Of a stretch of DNA of 64,000 nt, positions 9,198-18,992 are shown in pieces. Position 1 is the stretch's first letter. Every line of letters starts with the position of its first letter. The notes beneath the pieces were generated by a model. The model did no database searches and was not told the DNA's origin. It saw only the letters and a list, made by a program, of their open reading frames with translations. The stretch spans positions 1 through 64,000 of the forward strand of contig JAKSJQ010000006.1 of assembly GCA_024402115.1 (NCBI GenBank). Direction: 5' to 3'. Position numbers and translations under genes: made by a program. This DNA is from Bacteroidales bacterium. GTDB taxonomy: Bacteria > Bacteroidota > Bacteroidia > Bacteroidales > UBA932.

Positions 9198-9707
9198 ATG
9201 AGCTATCCGGAACAATTCCATTCGATATTTGCCCGCAACTGCGAGATTCGTCACATCGACAAGCCGACGGCTGCCGAATTCCTTGCCGCGAACCATCTCT
9301 ACGGTGACGCTTCCTGCCGCTATCGCTATGGCATCTTTGTCAAGCGGTACAGCGGAGAGGAAATGCGTCAGACAGACTCTCCGCATCCATATCCGATCGG
9401 GACGCTCGTAGCCGTGGCCGAATTCTCATCGGCGCGCAAATGGCAGAAAGGGGAGCAACAGATCCGTTCCTACGAATGGGTACGCTATGCGTCGCTGCCT
9501 GAAGTCCGCGTGATCGGCGGAATGGGTAAGATTCTTCAGACATTCATCGATGAGGTCCATCCGGACGACGTGATGAGCTATGCGCCCGCAGAACACTATG
9601 AGGGCGAAGTCTATCAGACGCTGGGTTTCTCCAGGGTCGGCGTGAAGCAGTTCGGGGATTCTTCAAGCATCAAATACCGCCTGAAACTGACCCCATACGA
9701 GGAGTAG
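9198..9707 (+). CDS. Putative GNAT/Mom-like acyltransferase-fold protein
   Basis: The 169-residue product begins MSYPEQFHS at an ATG one base after the recX stop; the longer frame would overlap recX heavily. I do not recognise a named family. The C-terminal YQTLGFSRVG resembles the last strand-turn of GNAT-fold proteins, and AVAEFSSARKW with RSYEWVRYASLPEVRVIGGMGKILQTFIDE resembles phage-type Mom and related acyltransferase-like proteins, which also carry a HLYG-like segment near the N-terminus (NHLYGD here). That would make it an acyl- or carbamoyl-type modifier, but the substrate is unknown. It ends just before the 9721-9752 hairpin and is the last gene of the recA run. Confidence 0.55.
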   Translation: MSYPEQFHSIFARNCEIRHIDKPTAAEFLAANHLYGDASCRYRYGIFVKRYSGEEMRQTDSPHPYPIGTLVAVAEFSSARKWQKGEQQIRSYEWVRYASLPEVRVIGGMGKILQTFIDEVHPDDVMSYAPAEHYEGEVYQTLGFSRVGVKQFGDSSSIKYRLKLTPYEE

Positions 9708-9720
9708 GAGGTGCAGATAC

Positions 9721-9752
9721 GGAAAAGCCAGGGCCGGCGCCCTGGCTTTTCC
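9721..9752. terminator. Bidirectional terminator hairpin
   Basis: A 14-bp perfect stem (9721-9734 with 9739-9752) closes a 4-nt CGGC loop. The stem ends in AAAA/TTTT, so it can act on both strands. It serves the recA run from the left and the HTCS gene from the right; the HTCS stop codon is only 2 nt away. Confidence 0.85.
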
Positions 9753-9754
9753 CG

Positions 9755-12700
9755 TTATTCCTTCAGGCTCCTCACGAATGCGGATGGAGACTGGTTGAAC
9801 TGGTTCTGGAAGCATGTCGCGAAGTACGATGGCGAAGAGAAACCGACGAGATATGCAACCTCGTTGACCCTGTACTTCTGTGAAGAGAGCAGCTCGGCAG
9901 CCTTCTTGAGGCGGCAGAGCCTGATGTACTCGTTGATGTTCAGGCCTGTGTTGGCCTTCACCTTCCTGTAGAGGGTCGACTTGCTGGTTCCGAGTATCGA
10001 AGTAAGGGTCTCGATGCCGAGATCCTGCTCCTCGAGATGCTTCATGATGGTGTCATGCAGCTTGTTCATGTACTCGTCGTCGATCTTGCTGGTCTTCACA
10101 TTGCTGAAGTGGGCGAGCGGCGAGCTCGTGAACTGGCGGTAGGCGATCTCCCTGTTCTTGAAGAGGGATGCGATGGTCGCGCGGAGCAGCTCGATAGGGA
10201 ACGGCTTCTCGATGTAGCTGTCTGCAGCCACCTCGAGGGTCTCTATGCGTATGTCGAGTCCGATGACCGCTGTCATGAGGATCACAGGGATGTGGCTGTA
10301 GTCCGGATTCGTCTTTATGGCGTTGCAGAGCTGGCATCCGTCCATGAACGGCATCATGATGTCGCTGACCACGAGGTCGATCTTGCTGCTCTCGAGTATC
10401 TCGAGCGCGTCCTTGCCGTTTCCGGCGGTGGATATCTTGTACTCGTCGGAGAGCTCGATGGAGAGATACTCCCTGAATTCGATAGAATCCTCCACGATGA
10501 GGATGTGCTGGAGGTTGCTGTCCTCGTTCGCGATGGTCTTCTGGTCCTTCTTGTCGGAGCTGCGCACGCTTACCTGCTCAGGCTGCTCGACCGGAAGTTC
10601 GAGCACGAACGAGTTCGTTTCGGTGACCTTGTCGTCCACATAGAGCCGTCCTCCGTGCATCTCCGCGAGCGTTCTTGCAAACGCGAGTCCGAGTCCCGTG
10701 CCCTTTCCACCGTGGTAGAACTTCTCGAATATCCTCTCCCTGTCGCTGTCCGCGATCTGCTCGCCGTTGCTATTGACCCTCAGGAACACCTTCTTTCCGT
10801 CTTCGGATGCGCTCACGTTGACATCGAGTCTGTCGTTTCCATACTTCATGGCATTGGACATGAGGTTGCTGATGATCTTCTCCACGGCATCCCTGGCGCA
10901 CATGATCTCGATGCACTCGTCCGGAATGTTGAGATTCATGTCGACGTGCTGGTCGTGGAGCTGCTGCTCGAAGAGCTTGCAGGTCTTGCGTGCAATCCTG
11001 CAGATGTCCTCCTTGGTGAAGCTGAGCCTCATGTCGTCCTGCTCTATCCTCTTGAGGTCGAGAAGCTGGTTGGTGAGGTCGAGGAGCCTGTCGGCGTTGT
11101 TCTTGATCACTATCATGTCCTTCTCCGCCGCAGGTGTGTATTCATGCTGGGAGATGAGCTTGTCCAGTGGCATCTTGATGAGCGTCAGAGGGGTTCTGAT
11201 CTCATGGGTGATGTTGGTGAAGAAGTTGATCTTCGCATCGTAGATCTCCTTCTCCTTGTCATGCTCGAGCTGCTCGATCTCCAACCTCCTGTTGTTCCTG
11301 TTGTGTATGTAGAGGGCGTAGAGCACGAGGCCTGCGATGATCGCCAGACCGAGTATGTAGAGCAGATACGCAATCGCGCTCCTGTAGAATGGAGGCTCAA
11401 CGTTGATCGTGATGCTCTGAGTTGACTCAGGTGACGAAGTGTTGTACAGGCTGACGTTGAAGACTATCTTTCCAGGCTTCACTGAGGTGAATTCTATCGA
11501 GTTGCCCTTCGCAATCGTGGTCACTGAGTGCTTGCCCTGAGTGAATGTACATACATACTGGCCTGAACTGAGGTTCGAATATGCAGGATCAGCGAACGAT
11601 ATCATCAACGAGGCTGCATCCCTGTACTTCACGGAAACCTCCTTCGACTCTATGCATGATTTCCCTTCCTCCTTCAGGTGTACGGTCTTGTCTCCGGAAG
11701 TCGCGACGATGTCGGTGATGCGCAGGGCGCTGCTGACGAAGTTCGTCTTCACCTTGGCAGGGGAGAACGAAATCAATCCGTTGGTGGTTCCGAGAAATAT
11801 GTTTCCGTTCGAAGAGAGGAAGCTTGCTCCATATGAGTACTGGTCGCCCGTCACGTTGCTTTTCTCGGTGTAGAGTCTCTCGAAGCCCATGTGCGCAGGG
11901 TCCACGAGCATGATGCCCTTGCTGGTCGAGATCCAGATGTTTCCATCCCTGTCCTCCACAACCGCGCTGGTGATGTTCGATGAGAGGCCGCTGTCGCGTG
12001 TTATCCTGCTGAACCTGATCTCGTCGGCATTGTATCTCGTCTCGCTGTAGCAGACTCCGCCACCCTCGGTCGTCACCCACATCCTGCCGTCACTGTCCTG
12101 AGTGAAGGACGTGATGTAGTTTGACGAGAGACCGCTGACGCCGTCCTTTTCCGTAATCGCCGCGATCAGGGAGCCTTTCTCGTCCAGGATTCTGATTCCT
12201 GATCCGAATGTTCCCATCCATATGTTTCCGTCCCTGTCCTGGGTGAGGCAGTGGACGAAATATTCGGTGTCCTCGCCGAATGGGACAAAGCTGTCGCTCT
12301 CCCTGTCATAGCGGAAAAGGCCTCTCGAGGCGCCCACGAGCAGTTTCCCGCCCTTGGTCTTGTACATGCACACGGCAGACTGGCTTTCTGACGGCAGGCT
12401 GTAGTGTCTGATGATCTCACCCCTGTTCCTGTCGAAAGTGTAGACACCATAGTTGAATGAAGTCATCCACAGCTGGTTTCCTTCGCAGATTATGCTCTGG
12501 ATATTGAATCCCTTGGTGCCTGGATAGCCGGTCATCTCCCTTGCGGTTGGGTCGTAGCGGTTGAGCTCGCCGTCCTCTGTTCCGATCCACACCATTCCGT
12601 CGCTGTCAGAGGCGAATGCGCGGACGATTCTGCCGCTGATCGAGTTGGTCGACGGATTCTCGTAGAATACGGAATATGCATCACGCTGGTTGAGCCAGAG

Positions 12701-13669
12701 GTTGAGGCCGCCGAAATAAGTTCCTATCCACACGTTGCCTTCCTTGTCGACCATGAGGTTCCTGACCGAGTCCGAAGAAATCGAATGGGAGTCGGTCACC
12801 TCGTATTTCATGAACGAATACTGGTCACCTTCGGTCATCGCGTCGAAGATGTAGATACCCTGGTCGGTTCCGCACCAGAATTCGCCGGGCTGGCGCTCGA
12901 TTATGTCGTAGATCTCAGTCTTCGTGGTGAAGAACTGATGCTTGAATATCCTTCTGCCGCTGAAATCGCCGGTGTTGACGAGAATGACGTCCTGATCCGT
13001 GGTGGACACAAGGAGATTGGAGTCTGAGATCGCCCTGATCCTGTTGAAGCAGATGCCTGTCTCCGGCTTTCCGTCCACGGATACGATGTATTTCTCGAAT
13101 CTGTCCCTGCGGGAATCATATCTGTAGAGTCCGCCGGTCCTGACCGTCATCCACACGACGCCGTCGCTGTCGGTCTCGATGTGGGAGGGACTGAGCTCGC
13201 TGAGACAGTAGGAATTGACTGTGCCGCTGATCTTGTCGTACCTGTAGATGTCATCGCTGAGAATCCAGAGGTTTCCGAACGGGTCATTCACGATATCGGA
13301 CGCGCGCGTAGACCCGACAGGGCCTATGATCATTGTATGGTCGGTTGCCGGGTCGTAGGAGCCCACGCCGTTTGTTGTGGAGAACCAGAGCACGCCGTCA
13401 TTGTCTATGTCCAGGTCGGCTGCAACGCCGTTCAGAGGCTCGTAAGGACCCTTTCCGCCCACGAGTGTGAATTCATGGCCGTCAAATCGGCATATTCCGT
13501 CCTTAGTTCCTATCCAGATGAATCCGTAGTGGTCCTGGGCGGTGCATGATATGCTGTTGTTCGGGAGTCCGTCGAAGGTCGAGAATCTGTTGAAATAATA
13601 ATAGCGTGCTGCATCTGCTGCGTAGCAGCAGATAAGGGCCAATATGAGCGATAGGGTGTATTTTTTCAT
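9755..13669 (-). CDS. Hybrid two-component system regulator (HTCS) of the adjacent PUL
   Basis: This single-chain sensor and transcription factor has 1304 residues from the ATG at 13669 (a TTG four codons upstream is less likely). After a signal peptide come periplasmic two-component-regulator propeller repeats (GFIWIGTKDGI, VWIGTEDGEL, NIWMGTFGSGI and others), a Y_Y_Y domain, one membrane helix at about 764-787, a HisKA domain with His822 in THEIRTPL, a HATPase domain with GKGTGLGLAF, a receiver domain with Asp1103 in VVSDIMMP, and an AraC-type DNA-binding domain from about 1200. The HTCS family senses oligosaccharides in the periplasm and activates the neighbouring susC operon. It is divergent from susC, with 217 nt between the genes. 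Confidence 0.97.
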   Translation of the reverse strand: MKKYTLSLILALICCYAADAARYYYFNRFSTFDGLPNNSISCTAQDHYGFIWIGTKDGICRFDGHEFTLVGGKGPYEPLNGVAADLDIDNDGVLWFSTTNGVGSYDPATDHTMIIGPVGSTRASDIVNDPFGNLWILSDDIYRYDKISGTVNSYCLSELSPSHIETDSDGVVWMTVRTGGLYRYDSRRDRFEKYIVSVDGKPETGICFNRIRAISDSNLLVSTTDQDVILVNTGDFSGRRIFKHQFFTTKTEIYDIIERQPGEFWCGTDQGIYIFDAMTEGDQYSFMKYEVTDSHSISSDSVRNLMVDKEGNVWIGTYFGGLNLWLNQRDAYSVFYENPSTNSISGRIVRAFASDSDGMVWIGTEDGELNRYDPTAREMTGYPGTKGFNIQSIICEGNQLWMTSFNYGVYTFDRNRGEIIRHYSLPSESQSAVCMYKTKGGKLLVGASRGLFRYDRESDSFVPFGEDTEYFVHCLTQDRDGNIWMGTFGSGIRILDEKGSLIAAITEKDGVSGLSSNYITSFTQDSDGRMWVTTEGGGVCYSETRYNADEIRFSRITRDSGLSSNITSAVVEDRDGNIWISTSKGIMLVDPAHMGFERLYTEKSNVTGDQYSYGASFLSSNGNIFLGTTNGLISFSPAKVKTNFVSSALRITDIVATSGDKTVHLKEEGKSCIESKEVSVKYRDAASLMISFADPAYSNLSSGQYVCTFTQGKHSVTTIAKGNSIEFTSVKPGKIVFNVSLYNTSSPESTQSITINVEPPFYRSAIAYLLYILGLAIIAGLVLYALYIHNRNNRRLEIEQLEHDKEKEIYDAKINFFTNITHEIRTPLTLIKMPLDKLISQHEYTPAAEKDMIVIKNNADRLLDLTNQLLDLKRIEQDDMRLSFTKEDICRIARKTCKLFEQQLHDQHVDMNLNIPDECIEIMCARDAVEKIISNLMSNAMKYGNDRLDVNVSASEDGKKVFLRVNSNGEQIADSDRERIFEKFYHGGKGTGLGLAFARTLAEMHGGRLYVDDKVTETNSFVLELPVEQPEQVSVRSSDKKDQKTIANEDSNLQHILIVEDSIEFREYLSIELSDEYKISTAGNGKDALEILESSKIDLVVSDIMMPFMDGCQLCNAIKTNPDYSHIPVILMTAVIGLDIRIETLEVAADSYIEKPFPIELLRATIASLFKNREIAYRQFTSSPLAHFSNVKTSKIDDEYMNKLHDTIMKHLEEQDLGIETLTSILGTSKSTLYRKVKANTGLNINEYIRLCRLKKAAELLSSQKYRVNEVAYLVGFSSPSYFATCFQNQFNQSPSAFVRSLKE

Positions 13670-13740
13670 CTTGTTTATCAAAACGACCGCAAGTTACGCA
13701 TAAAGACTTTAAATTTCGGTTCATTCACTTTAGAAATTTT

Positions 13741-13759
13741 CCCAAAATCTAAATTTGGG
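13741..13759. promoter_or_regulatory. Small inverted repeat between HTCS and susC, possible operator
   Basis: CCCAAA at 13741-13746 and TTTGGG at 13754-13759 form a dyad with a 7-nt spacer, about 70 nt upstream of the susC -7 element. A site here would suit the AraC domain of the HTCS, but the dyad is short and could be chance. Confidence 0.25.
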
Positions 13760-13826
13760 GTCAATTTTGGTGGATTTTTAATTGTTTGAGGAGTAAATGT
13801 TAAAGGAAAGGTACACTATAATAAAT

Positions 13827-13834
13827 ACCTTTGT
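13827..13834 (+). promoter_or_regulatory. -7 promoter element TACCTTTG of susC
   Basis: TACCTTTG matches TAnnTTTG 52 nt before the susC ATG. No TTTG is seen at the usual -33 distance, as is common for promoters that need an activator. Confidence 0.6.
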
Positions 13835-13886
13835 TGAGCCTCATAATGGCAATAATTAACACAAACTAACTTTTATTTCCTGATTT

Positions 13887-16800
13887 ATGACAAGAAATTG
13901 TTTAGCTAAAGTAGCATCGGTCGTCTTGGCCTGTGCTATGAGCGTTTTGGGCTTTGCCCAGAACCGCGCGATCAGCGGAACCGTTTCCGACGCTCAGGGC
14001 CCAATCATGGGTGCAACCGTTATGGTCGTCGGCAACACCAGTATGGGTACAGTTACCGACATCGACGGTAAGTTCGCCATGCAGGTTCCTGCAAACTCAA
14101 CTATCGTAGTTGATTGTCTTGGCTACACCTCACAGACTTTCCCTGTAGGTAACCAGACAACTTTCAACGTAGTTCTCGTTGAGGACTCTGAGTTCCTCGA
14201 GGAGACTGTGGTCATCGGTTACGGTGTCCAGAAGAAGTCTGACCTCACCGGTTCAGTCGCTTCTCTTCGTGAGGATGCGCTCAAGAACCAGTCTACCAGT
14301 GATGCAGCAGCAGTTCTCAATGGTAAGGTATCAGGTGTGAGAGTCCTTTCAAACGGTGCTCCTGGTGAGGGTGCAGCAATCCGCGTCCGCGGTTATTCTT
14401 CAAACGGTGGTAACATCTCTCCTCTCCTCATCGTCGATGGTCTTAAGGTGAGCAGCATCCAGTACCTCGATCCTTCTATGATCGAATCTATCGAGGTCCT
14501 CAAGGACGCAGCTTCTGCAGCAATCTACGGTGCTGAGGCAGGTAACGGTGTCGTTCTCGTGACTACCAAGAGCGGTCAGGATGGTCATACCTCTGTTACT
14601 TATAATGGTAAGGCTACCCTCCAGACCTATCTCAAGCGCCCTATGATGCGTCGTGATGATTTCATCGACTACATCACTCTCGAGCAGGGTGCTGACTACA
14701 TCAATGGCCAGCTCAGGGACTACGATTACAAGCATCCTTATTATGAGAATGGTGTGATCGATCAGGACTGGATCAGCGCTTATACCGAGCCTACATGGAG
14801 CCAGCAGCATTCAATCAGCTTCTCAGGCGGTAACAAGAGCGGTCACTTCTTCACCTCACTCAACTGGGTAAGGAACAACGGTATCATCAAGGGCGACAAG
14901 GACGTTTACAACCGTCTTACCGCTCAGGTGAACGCTGACTACCAGATCTTCAAGTGGTTGCAGGTTGGTACCAACAACTCAATCGAGAAGTGGTCTACTC
15001 AGTCTGTCTCACAGCGTGGTTACTCAACTTCATTCGAGTCAATGCTCCTCATGGACCCTATGACTCCTGTTTACTGGACTACTCCTGATGAGATGTCTGT
15101 CGACGTAAGGGGTATGTACGACCGCGTACAGGCAGGTGACCCTACCGTTCGCCCTTATCGTTTCTTCAAGGATGAGAATGGTTGGTATGCTAACACCAAG
15201 TACTCTGATACTGAGGGTTCTGCACTTGCAAAGCGCGACGCTACCGACTCTCAGAACGGCGGTATCAACATCAACGGTACCATGTTCGCTAACCTCACTC
15301 CTATCAAGGGTCTCACCCTTACCTCACGTTTCGGTTACCGTATCACCCAGAGCACCAGCCACAGCTACACTGCTCCTTACTACATCGGTCCACGTGGTTC
15401 ACAGGATAACTACTCTATCTCTGCAAGCGCAAACACTGGTTACTACTATCAGTGGGAGAACTTCGCAAACTACATGGTGAACATCAAGAAGCACTCTATC
15501 ACTGCGATGGTCGGTATGTCATATATCGAGAACAACAGCGATAACGTTTCTGCAAGCTCATCAGGTGCTGACATCCTTTCTTCATACGAGGATAACTTCC
15601 ATTATCTTAACTATGTAAAGGGTGACGCTTCCAAGTCTATCGGTAACGCTCCTGGCAGGTCTGCATCTCTCGCTTACTTCGGTCGTCTCATCTACTCTTA
15701 TGACAACCGCTACAGCATCCAGGCTAACTTCCGTGCAGATGCATTCGACTCTTCAAAGCTTTCTAAGGAGAATCGCTGGGGCTTCTTCCCTTCAGTTTCT
15801 GTTGGTTGGACCATCAGCAACGAGCCTTTCTTCAAGAACAATGTAAGCAACAACGCAGTAAGCTTCCTCAAGCTTCGTGGTTCATGGGGACGTAACGGTA
15901 ACATCTCTGTCCTCAGTGGTTACAAGTACGCTACCACCATCAACAAGGGTTCTTCATGGTACCAGTATGGTGTTGACCATGTAGGTTCTACTTTCGCAGG
16001 TAAGCCTAACGGTATTCCTAACCCTAACCTTACTTGGGAGACTTCAGAGCAGATCGACCTCGGTCTCGATGCTCGTTTCCTCAACAACCGCTTGACCTTC
16101 ACTGCTGACTACTTCGACAAGAAGACCAAGGACCAGCTCTTCAGCAAGCAGGTATCTCCTGAGCTTGGTGTGAACTCAGTGACCGTTAACGGTGGTAAGA
16201 TCCTCAACCGCGGTATCGAGCTCGACCTCAGCTGGCGTGACACTATCGGTGACTTCAGCTATGGTGTATCAGGTAACTTCTCATGGCTCCACAATGAGGT
16301 CCTCTCTCTTCCTGAGGGAACTCCTGCACAGCGCGTAGGTGACGCATCTTCTTCTAACTACGTAGTTCAGACCAGCTTCGAGCCAGGTTACCCTGTATGG
16401 TACCTCCGTGGTTTCGTATATGAGGGTATGGACGCAGACGGTAAGCCAATCCTCAGGGATGGTAATCCTAAGTTAGGTATCGAGAAAGACGGTGAGCTCA
16501 ATGATGATGATATGGACTACATCGGCCAGGGTACTCCTACCATGACCTTCGGTCTCAACATCAACCTCGCTTGGAAGGGTCTCGACCTCGTGATCTTCGG
16601 TCAGGGTACTGCAGGCAACTCTATCATGCCTGTATTCCATCGTCCTGGTACCAAGAACACTCTCTCATGGTACTACACCAACGCCAAGACTGAGAAGAAC
16701 CCTAACGGTACTTTCCCTCATCCTAAGGATGTTTACGGTAACTACAAGTTCTGGTCATCTTCAGCTAACGTATTCGACGGTTCATTCTTCAGAATCAAGC

Positions 16801-17021
16801 AGATCCAGCTCGGTTACACTCTTCCTCAGAACCTTACCAAGAAGGCGAAGATCAGCAACCTCCGTTTCTACGTATCACTTGATGACTTCATCACCTTCAC
16901 CAAGTACCCAGGTCTTGATCCAGAGACTGCTAATATGAACAACACCACCGGTTCAGGTCTCGATTGGGGTTCATACCCAACCATGCAGAAGCTTATCCTC
17001 GGTGTTAACCTTACTTTCTAA
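13887..17021 (+). CDS. SusC-like TonB-dependent transporter
   Basis: The 1044-residue outer-membrane barrel imports oligosaccharides bound by SusD, powered by TonB. It has a signal peptide ending around GFAQ, a CarboxypepD_reg-like domain at about 27-105 (ISGTVSDAQGPIMGATV, GTVTDIDGKF), a TonB box region around EETVVIGYG, a plug domain at about 120-230 with RVRGYSSNGG and VLKDAASAAIYG, and a barrel ending LGVNLTF. Codon choice is very biased, suggesting strong expression. The susD partner begins 12 nt downstream. The adjacent HTCS points to induction by a plant glycan. Confidence 0.97.
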   Translation: MTRNCLAKVASVVLACAMSVLGFAQNRAISGTVSDAQGPIMGATVMVVGNTSMGTVTDIDGKFAMQVPANSTIVVDCLGYTSQTFPVGNQTTFNVVLVEDSEFLEETVVIGYGVQKKSDLTGSVASLREDALKNQSTSDAAAVLNGKVSGVRVLSNGAPGEGAAIRVRGYSSNGGNISPLLIVDGLKVSSIQYLDPSMIESIEVLKDAASAAIYGAEAGNGVVLVTTKSGQDGHTSVTYNGKATLQTYLKRPMMRRDDFIDYITLEQGADYINGQLRDYDYKHPYYENGVIDQDWISAYTEPTWSQQHSISFSGGNKSGHFFTSLNWVRNNGIIKGDKDVYNRLTAQVNADYQIFKWLQVGTNNSIEKWSTQSVSQRGYSTSFESMLLMDPMTPVYWTTPDEMSVDVRGMYDRVQAGDPTVRPYRFFKDENGWYANTKYSDTEGSALAKRDATDSQNGGININGTMFANLTPIKGLTLTSRFGYRITQSTSHSYTAPYYIGPRGSQDNYSISASANTGYYYQWENFANYMVNIKKHSITAMVGMSYIENNSDNVSASSSGADILSSYEDNFHYLNYVKGDASKSIGNAPGRSASLAYFGRLIYSYDNRYSIQANFRADAFDSSKLSKENRWGFFPSVSVGWTISNEPFFKNNVSNNAVSFLKLRGSWGRNGNISVLSGYKYATTINKGSSWYQYGVDHVGSTFAGKPNGIPNPNLTWETSEQIDLGLDARFLNNRLTFTADYFDKKTKDQLFSKQVSPELGVNSVTVNGGKILNRGIELDLSWRDTIGDFSYGVSGNFSWLHNEVLSLPEGTPAQRVGDASSSNYVVQTSFEPGYPVWYLRGFVYEGMDADGKPILRDGNPKLGIEKDGELNDDDMDYIGQGTPTMTFGLNINLAWKGLDLVIFGQGTAGNSIMPVFHRPGTKNTLSWYYTNAKTEKNPNGTFPHPKDVYGNYKFWSSSANVFDGSFFRIKQIQLGYTLPQNLTKKAKISNLRFYVSLDDFITFTKYPGLDPETANMNNTTGSGLDWGSYPTMQKLILGVNLTF

Positions 17022-17033
17022 ACTGTACACAAG

Positions 17034-18833
17034 ATGAAAAAGATCATTATTCCTATATTCTTAGGTTTGGCTCTTACTGCAGTCTCTTGTTCAAGCAGGC
17101 TTGATATCCCTCAGAAGGGTGTTGTCCCTTACGAGAACTTCTATGCTTCTGACGCAGACTGTGAGATGGCTCTTGCTAATATGTATGCAGATTTCATCGA
17201 GAACGTAGCTGGTACCGAGGGTATCGACAACCCTGAGCAGGTTATCCTCAACTACTCTGCAGATGATATCCTTTCAGCAGGTGGTAACCCTAACGACCAC
17301 GACGGTTTCCGTGTATTCGATGAGTTCCGTTATGACTACTCAAATGGTACCCTCAAGTCGTGCTATCAGCGTTACTACTACTCTATCTATCACGCTAACC
17401 TCGTGATCTCTAACTTCACCAATGAGAACCGTAACCAGACTGAGCCTAAGTTCACTTCTGAATTCACTAAGCAGGCTGTCGCAGAGGCTCGCGTAATGCG
17501 CGCTTACCTCCACCTCATGACTGCCCTCATCTGGAACTGCCCTCCTATGATGACCCGCGTCATCGATGGTGATGAGGCTGCAACTAATGCAGAGAGCCAG
17601 GAGCAGATTCTCAACTGGGTTGTTGAGCAGTGTGAGACAGCTATTGCTTCAGGCAAGCTTCCTAAGCGTACTAGCAAGACCGACAAGGACAACACCGCTC
17701 GTATGAACTGGGGCTTTGCTCATTATGTAGCTGGAAAGGCTGCTATGTTCCTTGGCGACAAGGCTAAGGCACGTGAGCACCTCGGTGCTATCATCGAGTC
17801 TGGCCTCTATGACCTCGTTCCTTCTGAGGAGTACTGGACCAACTTCCACATCGCCGGTGACGGTAGCTGCGAGAAGCTCTTCGAGCCTAACTTCCTCGAG
17901 GATCCTAACTTCACCAACAACGCTTGGGGTTCAGGTTCTCCTATCCGCCGCGGCCGTTGGATGGTAGCAAACGTATTCTGCTGGCGTACTGATGCTCTTG
18001 CATCTTCACCAAAGGTACATCAGGGTATTTCAGGTTGGAACGGTGGCGCAATCCAGCAGGATTTCGCTGAGAAGTTCCTTGCACATGACGGTAACGGTCC
18101 ACGTCGTCTCGCTTGCTTCCTCACTGAGGATGAGTGGCTTTACGAAATGGATTGGGCTGGCTCAAAGGTAAACGATGGTACTCTCGCAGAGAAGAAGGCT
18201 GACCCAGCTCGTGGTATCACCTCTGCAAACGGTGTCTACAGCCATGGTAAGTTCTTCGAGTGGAAGCACATGGTTTTCGTCAACCCTCCTAAGATCCTCA
18301 CCGGTGACAAGACCTATCCTTCAGATAACGTATCTGGCCTTGGTCCTGCTTCTAACCAGAAGAACTTCAACGTGTCTCGTTACGCAGAGGTACTCCTCCT
18401 TTACGCAGAGGCTTGTATCGGTTCAAGCGATGCTGAAAAGGGTAAGGCTGCTCTTAACGCAATCCAGACTCGTGCACAGGTTCCTACCACCGATCTTACT
18501 TTCGAGAACGTGATGGAAGAGAAGCAGTACGAGATGTGGTTCGAGAACTGCCGTTTCCTCGACCTCGTTCGTTGGCAGAAGGAAGGCAAGGTTGACATGG
18601 ACAAGATCATGAATGATCCTAAGCTCCATGAGCACGTGCCTACCGTATTCGATGAGTTCTTCACTGAGGGTAAGCCAGGTTATCAGAAGGAGCACAAGCT
18701 CTTCACTACTGAGGCACCTGCTATCTACTCACCATTCATCAAGGGTCGTCACGAGTACCTCCCATTCCCTCTCGATTTCCAGAACGCTAACCCTAACCTC
18801 CACGATGTTCTCGGTTGGCAGTCTGTAAAGTAA
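17034..18833 (+). CDS. SusD-like glycan-binding lipoprotein
   Basis: The 599-residue product has a signal peptide with lipobox AVSC and Cys19, then the SusD start LDIPQKGVVPYENF, TPR-like helices (AVAEARVMRAYLHLMTALIW) and the RagB/SusD C-terminal part with YAEVLLLYAEA and RFLDLVRWQKEG. It lies on the cell surface as a lid on the SusC barrel and binds the glycan. It follows susC by 12 nt and ends before a strong terminator. No separate surface glycan-binding protein gene follows, which is unusual for a PUL of this size. Confidence 0.96.
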   Translation: MKKIIIPIFLGLALTAVSCSSRLDIPQKGVVPYENFYASDADCEMALANMYADFIENVAGTEGIDNPEQVILNYSADDILSAGGNPNDHDGFRVFDEFRYDYSNGTLKSCYQRYYYSIYHANLVISNFTNENRNQTEPKFTSEFTKQAVAEARVMRAYLHLMTALIWNCPPMMTRVIDGDEAATNAESQEQILNWVVEQCETAIASGKLPKRTSKTDKDNTARMNWGFAHYVAGKAAMFLGDKAKAREHLGAIIESGLYDLVPSEEYWTNFHIAGDGSCEKLFEPNFLEDPNFTNNAWGSGSPIRRGRWMVANVFCWRTDALASSPKVHQGISGWNGGAIQQDFAEKFLAHDGNGPRRLACFLTEDEWLYEMDWAGSKVNDGTLAEKKADPARGITSANGVYSHGKFFEWKHMVFVNPPKILTGDKTYPSDNVSGLGPASNQKNFNVSRYAEVLLLYAEACIGSSDAEKGKAALNAIQTRAQVPTTDLTFENVMEEKQYEMWFENCRFLDLVRWQKEGKVDMDKIMNDPKLHEHVPTVFDEFFTEGKPGYQKEHKLFTTEAPAIYSPFIKGRHEYLPFPLDFQNANPNLHDVLGWQSVK

Positions 18834-18877
18834 TCAACAATTTCTTCGATTTACAGAAATAAATCAGTATAAGTTTG

Positions 18878-18910
18878 CCGGTCGGGGTGTGAATCCCGAC
18901 CGGTTTTTTT
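18878..18910 (+). terminator. Terminator of the susC-susD operon
   Basis: CCGGTCGGG at 18878-18886 pairs with CCCGACCGG at 18895-18903 and is followed by seven T. It lies 45 nt after the susD stop and cuts susCD off from the genes beyond. Confidence 0.93.
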
Positions 18911-18992
18911 ATGCCTCTTTCCGCCGTAGATTATTGCATCCAGTTCAGCCCCTATATCTTCGCCAGCCTTCTCTCTAAGTCAAATAATCCGA

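Noticed and set aside
10037..11425. 462-residue plus-strand frame antisense to the HTCS
   Set aside because: It is a shadow of biased codons in the kinase and receiver region; the minus strand has full, ordered HTCS domains.
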